A DNA stretch of 32,509 nucleotides from Bdellovibrio sp. (GCA_017745015.1 JAGIAF010000004.1:1-32509), one strand, 5' to 3'; positions 1-7,276 are shown, numbered from the stretch's first letter. A program made the numbers and translations. The notes: generated from the sequence alone by a model not told the origin.

Positions 1-588
1 GATCGGGACAATCATCCGGAAATGGAAGGCGAAATCAGTATTGATCTGGCCAATCATCCCCTGGGCGTGATGGTCGGATACCGTGACTCAGATGTGAGTA
101 AGACTGCGACCTCAAGTTTCTACCGGACTGGAGACTTGGCCACTCGTGATGACGAAGGCTACTACACCTTTGTGGGGCGAGCCGATGATGTTTTTAAATG
201 TTCAGATTATCGCATCAGTCCTTTTGAAATTGAGAGCATTCTTTTGGAGCATCCGGCAGTGCGCGAAGTCGCCGTGATCCCAAGTCCCGATCCTTTACGC
301 CTCAATGTGCCTAAGGCAGTGATCTTTTTAGCGAAGGGGATGGAACCCACTAAGGAGTTGGCATTGCAAATCATGAATCACTCGCGCTCGCGTTTGACGC
401 CATTTAAGCGTATTCGCAGAGTGGAATTTTCTGATTTGCCGAAAACAACTTCAGGAAAAATTCGTCGCGTGGAACTGCGAGTGCGCGAGCAAAAACGTGT
501 CGCCGCGAATGAGAAATCTCCTTATGAATTTTGGGAAGAAGACTTTAAAGCGATTCTTCCAGAGACTTGGGCGCAGGATCTTCCTTAA
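1..588 (+). CDS. AMP-forming acyl-CoA synthetase, C-terminal part (5' truncated by window)
   Basis: This is the C-terminal end of an ANL-superfamily acyl/acetyl-CoA ligase. The enzyme activates a carboxylic acid to an acyl-adenylate and then makes the CoA thioester in the cytoplasm. The frame is open from base 1, so the true start lies outside the window. Visible family motifs are YRTGDLA, the hinge region GRADDVFKCSDYRISPFEIE, and the C-terminal TTSGKIRR, whose Lys is the adenylation-step catalytic lysine. The hinge sequence resembles acetyl-CoA and medium-chain acyl-CoA synthetases more than long-chain enzymes, but the substrate cannot be read from this part. The last 44 bases overlap the 3' end of the convergent regulator gene. 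Family assignment is firm, substrate unknown. Confidence 0.9.
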   Translation, partial: DRDNHPEMEGEISIDLANHPLGVMVGYRDSDVSKTATSSFYRTGDLATRDDEGYYTFVGRADDVFKCSDYRISPFEIESILLEHPAVREVAVIPSPDPLRLNVPKAVIFLAKGMEPTKELALQIMNHSRSRLTPFKRIRRVEFSDLPKTTSGKIRRVELRVREQKRVAANEKSPYEFWEEDFKAILPETWAQDLP

Positions 589-1420
589 AAAAATCCGACA
601 CGGCATGGATGTTAAAATTAATTTGAAAGAGTCTGCGTTCGGCAAACGCGTCGGAATTATATTTGCTAAAAACTTGCTTCACAAAATTTTCAAGATCGCC
701 GAGAAATTGTTCGAAGTTTTCTTCTTTCAACGCAAGAAGCAGGCTGCGATAGCGACGATCACTTTTGGGAAGTTGGCCTGCGTGGATCGCTTCCAGCAAA
801 CTTTGTTTGTGATATGCAAGAAGAACGTCGTTGCCTAAATTGTCGGGAACTCTGAAGGACTTGGTGAGCGCATGCCAGTGAATTTGTTCGTCAATCAATG
901 AGGATTCAGCCAATTGTAAAGAGCGTAAGACCTCCAGGGCTTCCAGAGTATCCTCTAAAGAAACATTCAGAAGTAGCGCAAGTTTCAAAGGGGTTTTCTG
1001 AATATCGCTGAATCCAAGAATAGTAAGAAGACGTGGATAGATAGTTTTTAACGTCAATTTCGCAGGATCGAGAATCTGCTTCTGCGGATAATCCATATGA
1101 ATGAGCTGGCGAAGACGACGTCCATAGAGGTCTCTTTGTTCTGCTGTACGAGCTCGGGAATACAAGGATAGAAGCTGAAAGTATTCTTTTTCAGAGTTAT
1201 CGAGTTCTAAGTTTTCACAAAATAAGGGAATGGTTTCGGTGGTCAGATTTCTTCGCCCGACGATAATTTGTCTTAAGAAGGATTTGTTAGTGAGTCCCAA
1301 CTCCTGAGCCCATGTTGCATAGGAAAATTCCGGATCTATCTGCTTCTTGTATGTATACACGTCAGTAAGAAAATCATTGATATTCAGATAGTTTTTTATA
1401 TTCGGGCGAGGTGTGTTCAT
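545..1420 (-). CDS. TIGR02147-like putative transcriptional regulator
   Basis: A 291-residue cytoplasmic protein with no signal peptide. The N-terminal region (about 1-75, with YLNINDFLTDVYTYKK and the helix-turn-helix-like stretch TWAQELGLTNKSFLRQIIVG) and the following helical domain resemble the TIGR02147/DUF4423 family. That family was first named in Fibrobacter and is expanded in Bdellovibrio-type genomes. Members are presumed DNA-binding regulators, but no ligand or target is known. The ATG is preceded by GGAATTCTCCA, only a weak ribosome site. Its 3' end overlaps the acyl-CoA ligase gene by 44 nt in convergent orientation. It is divergent from the secreted-protein gene starting at 1693. 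Family assignment is from recalled sequence pattern, so moderate. Confidence 0.72.
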   Translation of the reverse strand: MNTPRPNIKNYLNINDFLTDVYTYKKQIDPEFSYATWAQELGLTNKSFLRQIIVGRRNLTTETIPLFCENLELDNSEKEYFQLLSLYSRARTAEQRDLYGRRLRQLIHMDYPQKQILDPAKLTLKTIYPRLLTILGFSDIQKTPLKLALLLNVSLEDTLEALEVLRSLQLAESSLIDEQIHWHALTKSFRVPDNLGNDVLLAYHKQSLLEAIHAGQLPKSDRRYRSLLLALKEENFEQFLGDLENFVKQVFSKYNSDAFAERRLFQINFNIHAVSDFFKEDPAPKSLEESL

Positions 1421-1692
1421 TGGAGAATTCCAGCATTTTATTTAGAACTTGTAAAGCGCTCTAGGGGTGTGCAAACGTGCGCACGCAGTTAGGTGGGGTG
1501 AAAAAAAATGCTGAAATTCGTATACTATTTAGTCATCGAATTCTAAGTGGAAGGATGGAAACGATACTGAATCGAGATGGAGAGTGGCGTCGCTTTTGCT
1601 ATGAGCTTGTCCAACAACCAATTCGACCTTTAAGCATTCCGCAATTTCGCGAGCAGTTGAAGGCGCAAACAATGAACGAAAGGAATGTTTTT
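1421..1692. promoter_or_regulatory. Divergent intergenic region with a possible -10 box
   Basis: About 270 bp separate the TIGR02147-like gene from the secreted-protein gene. A TATACT hexamer at 1521-1526 could be a -10 element for the plus-strand gene, but the hexamer 17 nt upstream (GTGAAA) is a poor -35. The downstream frame stays open through this region from 1477, but nothing else supports translation there. No strong inverted repeat was seen. Confidence 0.25.
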
Positions 1693-2196
1693 ATGAAAGC
1701 AGTTTTTTTATTACCTCTTTTGGTCGCTACCAATGTGTTTGCCTCTACGGGCGATATTGGATCTGGAGGCGTATCCAGCTCAGTTTGTAACGATTCGGAG
1801 AAATCTTATTTTTTATTGTGGGAAACCGACCGGATTTCAGAAAAGTATGACTGTGAAGGTTTTGAGTCTGCTCTGTGCGTTGTGAAGGCTACGTGGAAGC
1901 ATAATGGGGACGAGTATGTAAGTGTTTTTGGAAGTCTTGGAGGAGAAAGAGTAAACATGAAAGTCAGATTAGAGGACGACGTTCAGGGCAGTGTTTCCGA
2001 AGAGGATGGTCTTCTTGTTATTAAACAGCAGCCAGTACCTGCAGCAATTATTGATCAATATAAGTACAAACATCTGTTTGTCTTGGATAAGAATACAGGC
2101 AGTGCTGGCTATCGTAGTGAGAAGAAAGAAGTTATGTCGCTTTCATCGTGGAAGGTCCGTCGTACAGACAAACTGTCTTGCAAAAGAAGTATATAA
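1693..2196 (+). CDS. Small secreted protein of unknown function
   Basis: Predicted 167-residue exported protein of no family I recognise. The ATG at 1693 is chosen because it starts a classical signal peptide (MKAVFLLPLLVATNVFA, cleavage before STGD) and has AAAGGA about 8 nt upstream. The open frame extends back to 1477, but an earlier start would bury the signal peptide. The mature protein begins with a Gly/Ser-rich segment (GDIGSGGVSSS), has four cysteines that could form two disulfides, and is mainly polar with alternating beta-type stretches. It is followed nine bases later by a strong intrinsic terminator, so it is probably a single-gene unit. Location is periplasm or outside the cell, by inference. 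Confidence 0.75.
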   Translation: MKAVFLLPLLVATNVFASTGDIGSGGVSSSVCNDSEKSYFLLWETDRISEKYDCEGFESALCVVKATWKHNGDEYVSVFGSLGGERVNMKVRLEDDVQGSVSEEDGLLVIKQQPVPAAIIDQYKYKHLFVLDKNTGSAGYRSEKKEVMSLSSWKVRRTDKLSCKRSI

Positions 2197-2204
2197 TCTT
2201 GAAA

Positions 2205-2228
2205 GGGTCCCAATGAGGACCCTTTTTT
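2205..2228 (+). terminator. Intrinsic terminator
   Basis: Stem GGGTCC / GGACCC with a six-base loop, followed by a run of six T. It lies nine bases after the stop codon of the secreted-protein gene at 1693. Confidence 0.9.
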
Positions 2229-2415
2229 ATTCATCAGTCCAGTCTTCCTTAGTGATCCCTGTCAATTGACACGTTTGAAATATCAACTGCATTCGCATTC
2301 AGATTATTTTAGACAATCCTCCAGCGCGAACCCGAGACATCTTCGATACAGTTATCTCAACCCCCGGATTAAACTGAAGGGCCTGCACCCAAAGCAAACA
2401 ATTGAAAGGATGAAT

Positions 2416-2778
2416 ATGTCTGACGGTCGAGAACTCAAAGTGGTAAGATTGCCTCTGAGATCCTCAAGTACCGCCACTGCGGTGTCTGTGCAAGAAAGCG
2501 AACTTAAAGATGGAGCTCGTGAGCGCGGACGCTCAATATTGCAATCGATTCTGATGGAGATGATTGATCACGCGGATCATATTGTTGTGGATTATTCTGT
2601 CGGGGAGCGAACGACGATTTTCAAAGTCGATTGTCATCCAAGAAGTTTGGGGCAGCTGATTGGTTCTAAAGGAAAAAACATTAGTGGGATTCGTGCGGTG
2701 ATAGCTGCAATGATGGCTCGCCAAGGAATTCGTGCGATTGTTGAGATTCCTTATATTGCGCCGGTAGCTGGGGATTAG
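2416..2778 (+). CDS. khpA: KH-domain RNA-binding protein (KhpA/YlqC-like)
   Basis: A 120-residue cytoplasmic protein with a single KH domain at the C-terminal end. The nucleic-acid-binding GxxG loop is visible in LIGSKGKNISGIRAVIAA, preceded by HIVVDYSVGERTTIFKVDCHP, which matches the first strands of the KhpA/YlqC family. In other bacteria KhpA partners KhpB as a small RNA chaperone affecting cell-wall and small-RNA functions. The start is chosen at ATG 2416 because AAAGGA (2405-2410) sits 5 nt upstream, while ATG 2410 overlaps that ribosome site. The frame is open back to a TTG at 2266 without support. Here it is not beside rpsP or rimM, its usual neighbours elsewhere. The N-terminal 35 residues are an unassigned basic/Ser-rich extension. 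Confidence 0.85.
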   Translation: MSDGRELKVVRLPLRSSSTATAVSVQESELKDGARERGRSILQSILMEMIDHADHIVVDYSVGERTTIFKVDCHPRSLGQLIGSKGKNISGIRAVIAAMMARQGIRAIVEIPYIAPVAGD

Positions 2779-3063
2779 CGAAAATAGAGGAATTTTGGCT
2801 TTGCCAAAATTGGCGAAGCCCCTCTCTCAGAAGTGCAAGTCTTCCGTGGCACTTCTTTTAGTGAGAGAGAGCCTCGCTTCATAATAAATCAAAAGCGGTT
2901 TGTTAAGTATGCTACGGCTGGGTGGCTAAAGTCGAATCGCTAATTTTTATGGTATCCATAAGAATAACGCGCCGTCGCCAAGGCTTTGGCGCGCAGGCGC
3001 GCGTCGGACCGCGAACGCGGATTTTCGTTGCATGGAAAATGGGTACAGCGTACCTCCTAAATA
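2779..3063. other. Gene-free tract built of successive inverted repeats (pgpA leader or small RNA)
   Basis: No convincing ORF. Perfect or near-perfect hairpins follow one another. AATTTTGGC-TTT-GCCAAAATT is at 2791-2811, and it overlaps a competing stem GGCTT...AAGCC at 2797-2820. A long stem has arms 2822-2836 and 2849-2869, the right arm carrying a six-base bulge. TTATGG-TAT-CCATAA is at 2947-2961. CGCGCC...GGCGCG is at 2968-2993. CCGCG-AA-CGCGG falls around 3008-3020. ATTTTC...GAAAAT is at 3021-3040. GGTAC-AGC-GTACC is at 3042-3054. The last ends nine bases before the pgpA ATG. The first hairpins may simply terminate khpA; the later ones would form a structured leader. No known riboswitch motif was recognised. 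Confidence 0.5.
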
Positions 3064-3543
3064 ATGAGAAACTTCCTTAAAAAACTAGCAACATTTTTTG
3101 GTGTGGGGCTGAGTCCTAAAGCGCCGGGAACTGTGGCTACTGTTGTGACTATTCCCTTGGTTTTGCTTTTGAATTTGGCGGGACCAGTGGTTTACATGAT
3201 AGCGACTGTGGTGTTGTTTGCGGTGGGTATCCTTGCTGCGCAAGCTTACGAGACCGACATGGGTGGTCATGATCACAGTGAAATCGTGATCGATGAGGTT
3301 GTTGGCTTCCTGATTACAATGGTTTGGATGCCGATGACATGGCAGGCCATTTTAATTGGATTTGTGCTGTTCAGATTACTGGACATTACGAAGCCTTTAT
3401 TCATAGGATATTTAGACAAGAAGATCCAAGGAGGTCTTGGCGTGATGGCAGACGACGTTGCCGCTGGTATCGTTGCGAGCTTAATCATGCAACTTCTCTT
3501 TACCCACACCAATTGGTTGGGTTCACAAATCGTGGTTCCGTAA
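3064..3543 (+). CDS. pgpA: Phosphatidylglycerophosphatase A
   Basis: A 159-residue inner-membrane enzyme that removes the phosphate from phosphatidylglycerophosphate to give phosphatidylglycerol. Diagnostic PgpA motifs are present: GVGLSPKAPGTVAT near the N-terminus, IDEVVGFLITM, FRLLDITKP and GGLGVMADDVAAG, which together carry the acidic metal-binding residues. Three to four hydrophobic segments fit the family, and length is typical. The ATG at 3064 has no Shine-Dalgarno sequence: the nine bases before it read TCCTAAATA, and a GGTAC/GTACC stem lies immediately upstream. The stop codon abuts the cinA start (TAA then ATG), indicating an operon. Function firm; translation initiation unusual. 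Confidence 0.95.
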   Translation: MRNFLKKLATFFGVGLSPKAPGTVATVVTIPLVLLLNLAGPVVYMIATVVLFAVGILAAQAYETDMGGHDHSEIVIDEVVGFLITMVWMPMTWQAILIGFVLFRLLDITKPLFIGYLDKKIQGGLGVMADDVAAGIVASLIMQLLFTHTNWLGSQIVVP

Positions 3544-4029
3544 ATGGCAGCACGAGACGAGAAGCTCCAAGAACTTATTAGATCCCTTCGCGACCAAAAA
3601 CTCACAGTGGGTTTTGCGGAAAGTTGTACTGGAGGTGCACTTTCGGCATTTTTGACAGAGCAAGCAGGTATATCCGACATCTTTTTAGGCTCTGTGGTTT
3701 CTTACTCTAACGAGGCGAAGGTGGATCTTCTGGGGGTCCGTCGAGACACTCTCATGCAAGAGGGTGCGGTGAGCGAGTCAGTCGCTCGTCAAATGGCGCA
3801 CGGAGTGCGTCGACAGCTTAAAACCGATTGGTCTGTGGCAGTCACAGGCATCGCTGGTCCGACCGGTGGAACACCGACGAAGCCAGTGGGCACTGTATGT
3901 ATTGCTATTGCTGGACCGAGCTTTGAAGAATCTCGAAAAGAAAACTTTTCGGGAGATCGCAAAGCCATCCAGCAAGCATCCGTAGACTATTCAGTTCGTT
4001 GGCTGGCTGAAGTTCTCGACAGGAAATAA
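3544..4029 (+). CDS. cinA: CinA C-terminal-domain nicotinamide-nucleotide amidohydrolase (PncC type)
   Basis: A 161-residue cytoplasmic protein consisting only of the CinA C-terminal (PncC) domain. In the family this domain deamidates nicotinamide mononucleotide to nicotinate mononucleotide in pyridine-nucleotide recycling. Recognisable motifs are FAESCTGGALSAFLTE, SVVSYSNEAKVDLLGV and the loop VAVTGIAGPTGGTPTKPVGTV. The N-terminal molybdopterin-binding-like domain of long CinA proteins is absent, so pncC would be an equally valid name. It starts directly after the pgpA stop codon and is followed 76 nt later by recA. A cinA-recA neighbourhood is common in bacteria, historically tied to competence in pneumococcus, but that role should not be assumed here. 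Confidence 0.93.
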   Translation: MAARDEKLQELIRSLRDQKLTVGFAESCTGGALSAFLTEQAGISDIFLGSVVSYSNEAKVDLLGVRRDTLMQEGAVSESVARQMAHGVRRQLKTDWSVAVTGIAGPTGGTPTKPVGTVCIAIAGPSFEESRKENFSGDRKAIQQASVDYSVRWLAEVLDRK

Positions 4030-4070
4030 AACGGCAGCCCCGCTGCTCAAACAAAAACAATAAAAGTGTT

Positions 4071-4084
4071 GTGGTAAGTACCAC
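4071..4084. promoter_or_regulatory. Palindrome in the recA leader, possible operator
   Basis: GTGGTA-AG-TACCAC is a 6-bp perfect inverted repeat with a 2-bp centre, 21 nt before the recA ATG. It is not the TTAC-N3-GTAA sequence I recall being reported for Bdellovibrio LexA, nor the E. coli or Bacillus SOS box. The 2-nt centre is too short for an RNA hairpin loop without opening a pair, which favours a protein-binding DNA site. Confidence 0.4.
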
Positions 4085-4105
4085 ATAAAAGAGAGGGATA
4101 CGCAG

Positions 4106-5245
4106 ATGGCAACAAATACAGCTGTGGCAGATGCAAAAGCACAAAACGAGAAAAACAAAGCCTTAGAATTGGCCGTTTCGTCTATCGAAAAGCAATTCGG
4201 TAAAGGTTCAATCATGCGTTTGGGCGCGAACGATTCTTTGGTTAAAGACGTTGAAGCTATCAGCACGGGTGCATTGAGCTTGGATTTGGCTCTGGGTATC
4301 GGCGGTCTTCCAAAAGGTCGTATCGTAGAAATCTACGGGCCTGAGTCTTCTGGTAAAACGACTCTTTGCTTGTCCGTTATCGCTCAAGCTCAGAAAAAAG
4401 GCGGCGTGGTCGCATTCGTAGATGCTGAGCACGCTTTGGATATCAACTATGCTCGTAAATTGGGTGTGAACACTGAAGACATGTTGATCTCTCAACCTGA
4501 CACTGGTGAACAAGCTCTTGAAATTGTAGAAACTCTTGTTCGCTCTGGCGCTATCGACGTATTGGTTGTCGACTCCGTAGCAGCATTGGTTCCTCGTGCG
4601 GAGATCGAAGGCGACATGGGTGATTCTCACGTGGGTCTTCAAGCTCGTTTGATGTCACAGGCTCTTCGTAAATTGACAGCGGCTGTGAATCGTTCAAACA
4701 CTCTTGTTATCTTCATCAACCAACTTCGTATGAAAATCGGAGTGATGTTCGGTAACCCAGAAACGACTACGGGTGGTAACGCGTTGAAGTTCTACTCTTC
4801 TGTTCGTTTGGATGTACGTCGTGTGGGCGCGATCAAAAACGGTGAAGACGTGACTGGTAACCGTACTGCAGTTAAAGTTGTGAAAAACAAAATGGCTCCT
4901 CCGTTCACTAAAGTTGAATTCGACTTGATGTACGGCGAAGGTATTTCTGAAGAAGGTGACTTGCTGGATCTAGCAGTGACTGCAAACATGGTTGAAAAAT
5001 CTGGTGCATGGTTCTCTATCAATGGTGAGCGCATGGGCCAAGGCCGCGATGCTGCTAAAAACTTCTTGAAAGAGCACCCAGAATACATGACTGAACTTCG
5101 CAACAAAATCTTGGCAGCGAACGGTATCGGTAAACTTTTGATCGACGCTGAAGGTAACAACGGCGAAGACCACGAAGGCACTGAACCAACAGAAATGCCA
5201 ACTGAAGACGCAGCTCCAAAAAAAGCTAAAAAAGCTAAGCACTAG
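4106..5245 (+). CDS. recA: Recombinase RecA
   Basis: A 379-residue cytoplasmic ATP-dependent DNA strand-exchange protein. It forms filaments on single-stranded DNA, drives homologous recombination and triggers LexA self-cleavage. The Walker A motif GPESSGKTT is at residues 78-86 and Walker B is [10 protein letters not shown]. The L1/L2 loop region ([24 protein letters not shown] and [28 protein letters not shown]) is canonical; those stretches lie at about residues 165-235. The C-terminal tail (from about 350) is acidic and then ends in a Lys/Ala-rich run, longer than in E. coli. The start has GAGAGGGA about 6 nt upstream. A palindrome precedes the gene and a strong terminator follows. Codon use is that of a highly expressed gene. 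Confidence 0.99.
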   Translation: MATNTAVADAKAQNEKNKALELAVSSIEKQFGKGSIMRLGANDSLVKDVEAISTGALSLDLALGIGGLPKGRIVEIYGPESSGKTTLCLSVIAQAQKKGGVVAFVDAEHALDINYARKLGVNTEDMLISQPDTGEQALEIVETLVRSGAIDVLVVDSVAALVPRAEIEGDMGDSHVGLQARLMSQALRKLTAAVNRSNTLVIFINQLRMKIGVMFGNPETTTGGNALKFYSSVRLDVRRVGAIKNGEDVTGNRTAVKVVKNKMAPPFTKVEFDLMYGEGISEEGDLLDLAVTANMVEKSGAWFSINGERMGQGRDAAKNFLKEHPEYMTELRNKILAANGIGKLLIDAEGNNGEDHEGTEPTEMPTEDAAPKKAKKAKH

Positions 5246-5259
5246 GGCCATCTGGCACC

Positions 5260-5302
5260 GCAGTGCCGGAGCGATGGTCGTCGCGCAGGCTGAAGCAGTT
5301 TG
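5260..5302 (+). repeat. Dispersed post-stop repeat, copy 1
   Basis: A 43-bp element lying 14 bases after the recA stop codon. It matches 38 of 43 positions of the element at 21114-21156 after flgF (core GTCGCGCAGGCT shared). Together with upstream bases it forms the stem TCTGGCAC-CGCA-GTGCCGGA (5251-5270, one G-T pair). A fainter relative follows the gene ending at 8942. Confidence 0.6.
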
Positions 5303-5310
5303 AATTTTCA

Positions 5311-5343
5311 AAACCCGCCTCGAAAGAGAGCGGGTTTTTTTAT
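5311..5343 (+). terminator. Intrinsic terminator of recA
   Basis: Stem AACCCGCCTC / GAGAGCGGGTT (one unpaired A) around a GAAA-type loop, followed by a T tract. It is 66 nt after the recA stop. Confidence 0.93.
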
Positions 5344-5388
5344 TGTTTAGGACTCAGGTCTAGGTTCCTTCATTCTTGAAGTAGCAAT

Positions 5389-5396
5389 TCCGATAA
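5389..5396 (+). promoter_or_regulatory. Sigma-28-like -10 core abutting a start codon
   Basis: TCCGATAA lies seven bases before the ATG at 5404. CCGATAA is the core of the FliA (sigma-28) -10 consensus GCCGATAA. The -35 octamer at the standard 11-nt spacing (TCATTCTT) is a poor match. If used, transcription would begin at or next to the ATG. Confidence 0.4.
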
Positions 5397-5403
5397 AGAG
5401 GGG

Positions 5404-5844
5404 ATGAAGAAGTATGTTGAACACAAAGTATTTAGCGAAGAGTTGGAGTTGTGGTTTTACCTCCAATCTTTGAAGGGAATCAAACTAGGGGTTCCTGATG
5501 GCTATTACTGCGTGGAGTTTTTGGATACTTCTGAAGGTTTACGCTTCCGTATGATGCTGAGATTCTCTGAGATGAAAACCCTGGGTCGCGTGTTGTATCA
5601 CCGTCCCATGGAACCGCGTTTTTACTTCTATGTAAAAAACGATGAGGTTTTTTGCATGGGAGTTGAATCTCGTTTCTTAAGATCTCGCGACGAGATTGTA
5701 GCTGGTCAGTGGCAGATTCAAGAGTTTCGTGACAGACTCTCGCCGGCAGAGGGCCCTAAGCATCACTTTACCTCAGAAGACTATGCAGCGGCTTGCGATG
5801 CCTTAGTCGAAGCGCTTGTAGTGCAGTCTAAAAAAATCGCCTAG
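5404..5844 (+). CDS. Hypothetical cytoplasmic protein
   Basis: A 146-residue protein of no family I recognise. There is no signal peptide or membrane segment. It is rich in aromatic residues (e.g. GYYCVEF, RFYFYVKN) with an acidic alternating pattern that suggests a small alpha/beta domain, and ends in a helix (DYAAACDALVEALVVQSKK). The only purine-rich ribosome-like sequence (AAAGAGGGG) touches the ATG with no spacer, which is too close for normal pairing. There is no other in-frame ATG near the start. A sigma-28-like TCCGATAA is seven bases upstream, so a leaderless message is possible. The 3' end overlaps the convergent hypothetical gene by 42 nt. Confidence 0.75.
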   Translation: MKKYVEHKVFSEELELWFYLQSLKGIKLGVPDGYYCVEFLDTSEGLRFRMMLRFSEMKTLGRVLYHRPMEPRFYFYVKNDEVFCMGVESRFLRSRDEIVAGQWQIQEFRDRLSPAEGPKHHFTSEDYAAACDALVEALVVQSKKIA

Positions 5845-6189
5845 ATTTTGGCATAAAAGATAATATCCCTGCGCCCTAGTTCCTTTGTAAAATCTTGGAC
5901 TATCAAGTAACGAAATGATGACACTCTTTAATGGAAGAAAATCTTTCCCGTGAATCAACTCGCTGAAAGCAAAGGATCGATCTTCTCGTAAATAAAATAA
6001 CGGAACCGAGGTTGTTTGTTGTAAATCCGTTGTGGAGCAGAAGTAAAAGCCATCTTCCATGGCGCGAAACCAGGGCTCTCCAGCTAGATCTAGAATTGAA
6101 CTACGTTGCAAAAGTTGATAAAGCCGATGGCAGCATTTCGTGTTTTCGATTTCTGAAAATTCCATGGGGAACTTACATGAAAAATTCAT
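5803..6189 (-). CDS. Hypothetical small protein
   Basis: A 128-residue predicted protein without recognised domains, signal peptide or membrane span. It has aromatic-rich patches (GEPWFRAMEDGFYFCSTTD, SVPLFYLREDRSFAFSELIHG) and several cysteines. It is kept as a gene because it fills the gap between its neighbours and no plus-strand alternative looks protein-like. Support is limited: no clear Shine-Dalgarno sequence precedes the ATG at 6189 (a second ATG at 6165 is equally unsupported), and its 3' end overlaps the convergent gene by 42 nt. It lies 60 nt downstream of the exported nucleotidyltransferase-like gene on the same strand, so the two may be co-transcribed. Confidence 0.55.
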   Translation of the reverse strand: MNFSCKFPMEFSEIENTKCCHRLYQLLQRSSILDLAGEPWFRAMEDGFYFCSTTDLQQTTSVPLFYLREDRSFAFSELIHGKDFLPLKSVIISLLDSPRFYKGTRAQGYYLLCQNLGDFFRLHYKRFD

Positions 6190-6249
6190 GCGTTGTTCAA
6201 AGAAGGCTCTGGTTTCTATAGCGAAGAAAGCTATGCGAGCGGCGGACCT

Positions 6250-7173
6250 TTAGAAATAGTAGGCGTCGTAGGGAGCTTTACCTGCGAGGTGGACTTTTTC
6301 TGGTTGGCTTTGATAAACGCGGATTTCAATGTACTGAGGTTGGATTACGACCACCACGGAGTTCATATATCCCAAGCTCTTCAGTTGGTGAGGTCTTACC
6401 ACATGGGGAAGAGCATCTGACAATGGGAATTCTTCGAGCATGTTGAGAGTGTTGAATTCACGAATGGCTTGCTCCATGCGCGGGTCGATGACTGCGGAAT
6501 CCATGTCACTGGTTCTTTCATAGGCGCGACCATTCACGAAACTTCCGTACAGAACCAAAGGTCCTTTAAGACCTTGTTGTTCAACGAATTGGTATTTCAT
6601 ACGAAGAGAAGAAAGCAGAATGTCGCTTCCTTCAAGTACCACGGGAGCTTTAGTGATCTCTTGAACTTGCTTGAAGTAAAGGTCCAAAGTTTTTTCCACA
6701 GAGGCATTGCGTTTATTGATCATGTTTCTGAAGAAGCGAGGAGCATCGACGTATTCCGTGATCATCATATCCAGATGACGTTTAAAGAATTTGTAGGGAG
6801 CATCTTTGGAGTATTTCAAAAGCTTTACGTCATTATAGATTTCAGAAACGAGGTCGATCATTTCTTTCTTTTGCTCAGGAGTCAGGGCTTTAAAGCGTGT
6901 CTTCACTAGATCCAAAGAACTGCCTTTTTGATCGATGACATCAAAGCTCATCACTTTTTGATAGCGGCTCATGGCTGAAGAGACTTTTTCTTTATTTACC
7001 AATTTTGCGATTACAGCAGCGTACTCAGGCGTGTGAGAAGCGGCCTCGGTTTCTGGAGAGAACTTCTCCGACAAGATGTATTCACAGACCGGTTTAAAGG
7101 CATAAGCGTGGCCACCCAGCAATACAACGGCTGAGAAAACAAGAGTATTTAGAATACCTAGTGGCAGACGCAT
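6250..7173 (-). CDS. Exported protein with a nucleotidyltransferase-fold motif
   Basis: A 307-residue protein with a signal peptide (hydrophobic residues 5-23, cleavage likely after AYA at 25), a helical middle (40-175) and a C-terminal domain. The latter carries LYGSFVNGRAYERTSDMDS at about 208-226. That pattern, hG-S-x(n)-D-x-D with G210, S211, D223 and D225, is the signature of the polymerase-beta/MNT nucleotidyltransferase fold. YIEIRVY at 281-287 could supply the third acidic residue (E283). Such enzymes normally work in the cytoplasm on nucleotides, so export is odd. The domain might instead be non-catalytic or use another donor. GGAGC lies upstream of the ATG at 7173. It is divergent from the small Cys-rich gene at 7344. 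Fold assignment is by motif only. Confidence 0.7.
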   Translation of the reverse strand: MRLPLGILNTLVFSAVVLLGGHAYAFKPVCEYILSEKFSPETEAASHTPEYAAVIAKLVNKEKVSSAMSRYQKVMSFDVIDQKGSSLDLVKTRFKALTPEQKKEMIDLVSEIYNDVKLLKYSKDAPYKFFKRHLDMMITEYVDAPRFFRNMINKRNASVEKTLDLYFKQVQEITKAPVVLEGSDILLSSLRMKYQFVEQQGLKGPLVLYGSFVNGRAYERTSDMDSAVIDPRMEQAIREFNTLNMLEEFPLSDALPHVVRPHQLKSLGYMNSVVVVIQPQYIEIRVYQSQPEKVHLAGKAPYDAYYF

Positions 7174-7252
7174 ACGGGCTCCATGACCGAAAAAGTTAAC
7201 CTCTGGTTTTCCTCAGCAAGTGATTTGCCACCCTCAATAAAGCCTCCTTTGA

Positions 7253-7276
7253 TTTGACATACTTTCCTCTGTCAAA
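7253..7276. promoter_or_regulatory. Inverted repeat of two TTGACA half-sites
   Basis: TTTGACA (7253-7259) and TGTCAAA (7270-7276) form a perfect 7-bp inverted repeat with a 10-bp spacer between divergent genes. Either half could be a -35 hexamer, but no TATAAT-like box sits at the proper distance on either strand, so an operator is as likely. A second hairpin, GGGATTT...AAATCCC at 7300-7319, falls in the leader of the plus-strand gene. Confidence 0.3.

Noticed and set aside
1477-1692. Longer form of the secreted-protein gene beginning at 1477 or 1555
   Set aside because: It would bury a classical signal peptide 40-70 residues inside and has no better ribosome site than AAAGGA before 1693.
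2266-2415. TTG start at 2266 for the KH-domain gene
   Set aside because: No ribosome site, low-complexity non-conserved-looking extension; AAAGGA fits ATG 2416.
2900-2945. Possible tRNA-like segment (GGGTGGCTAAAGTCGAATC)
   Set aside because: No T-loop GGTTCGAATCC pairing and no acceptor stem; not a tRNA.
5251-5270. CTGGCAC after recA as a sigma-54 promoter
   Set aside because: GG and GC are not ten bases apart; the sequence is the stem of the dispersed repeat.
4208-5311. Long minus-strand ORFs opposite recA
   Set aside because: Mirror frames of a highly biased coding sequence, without protein motifs or ribosome sites.
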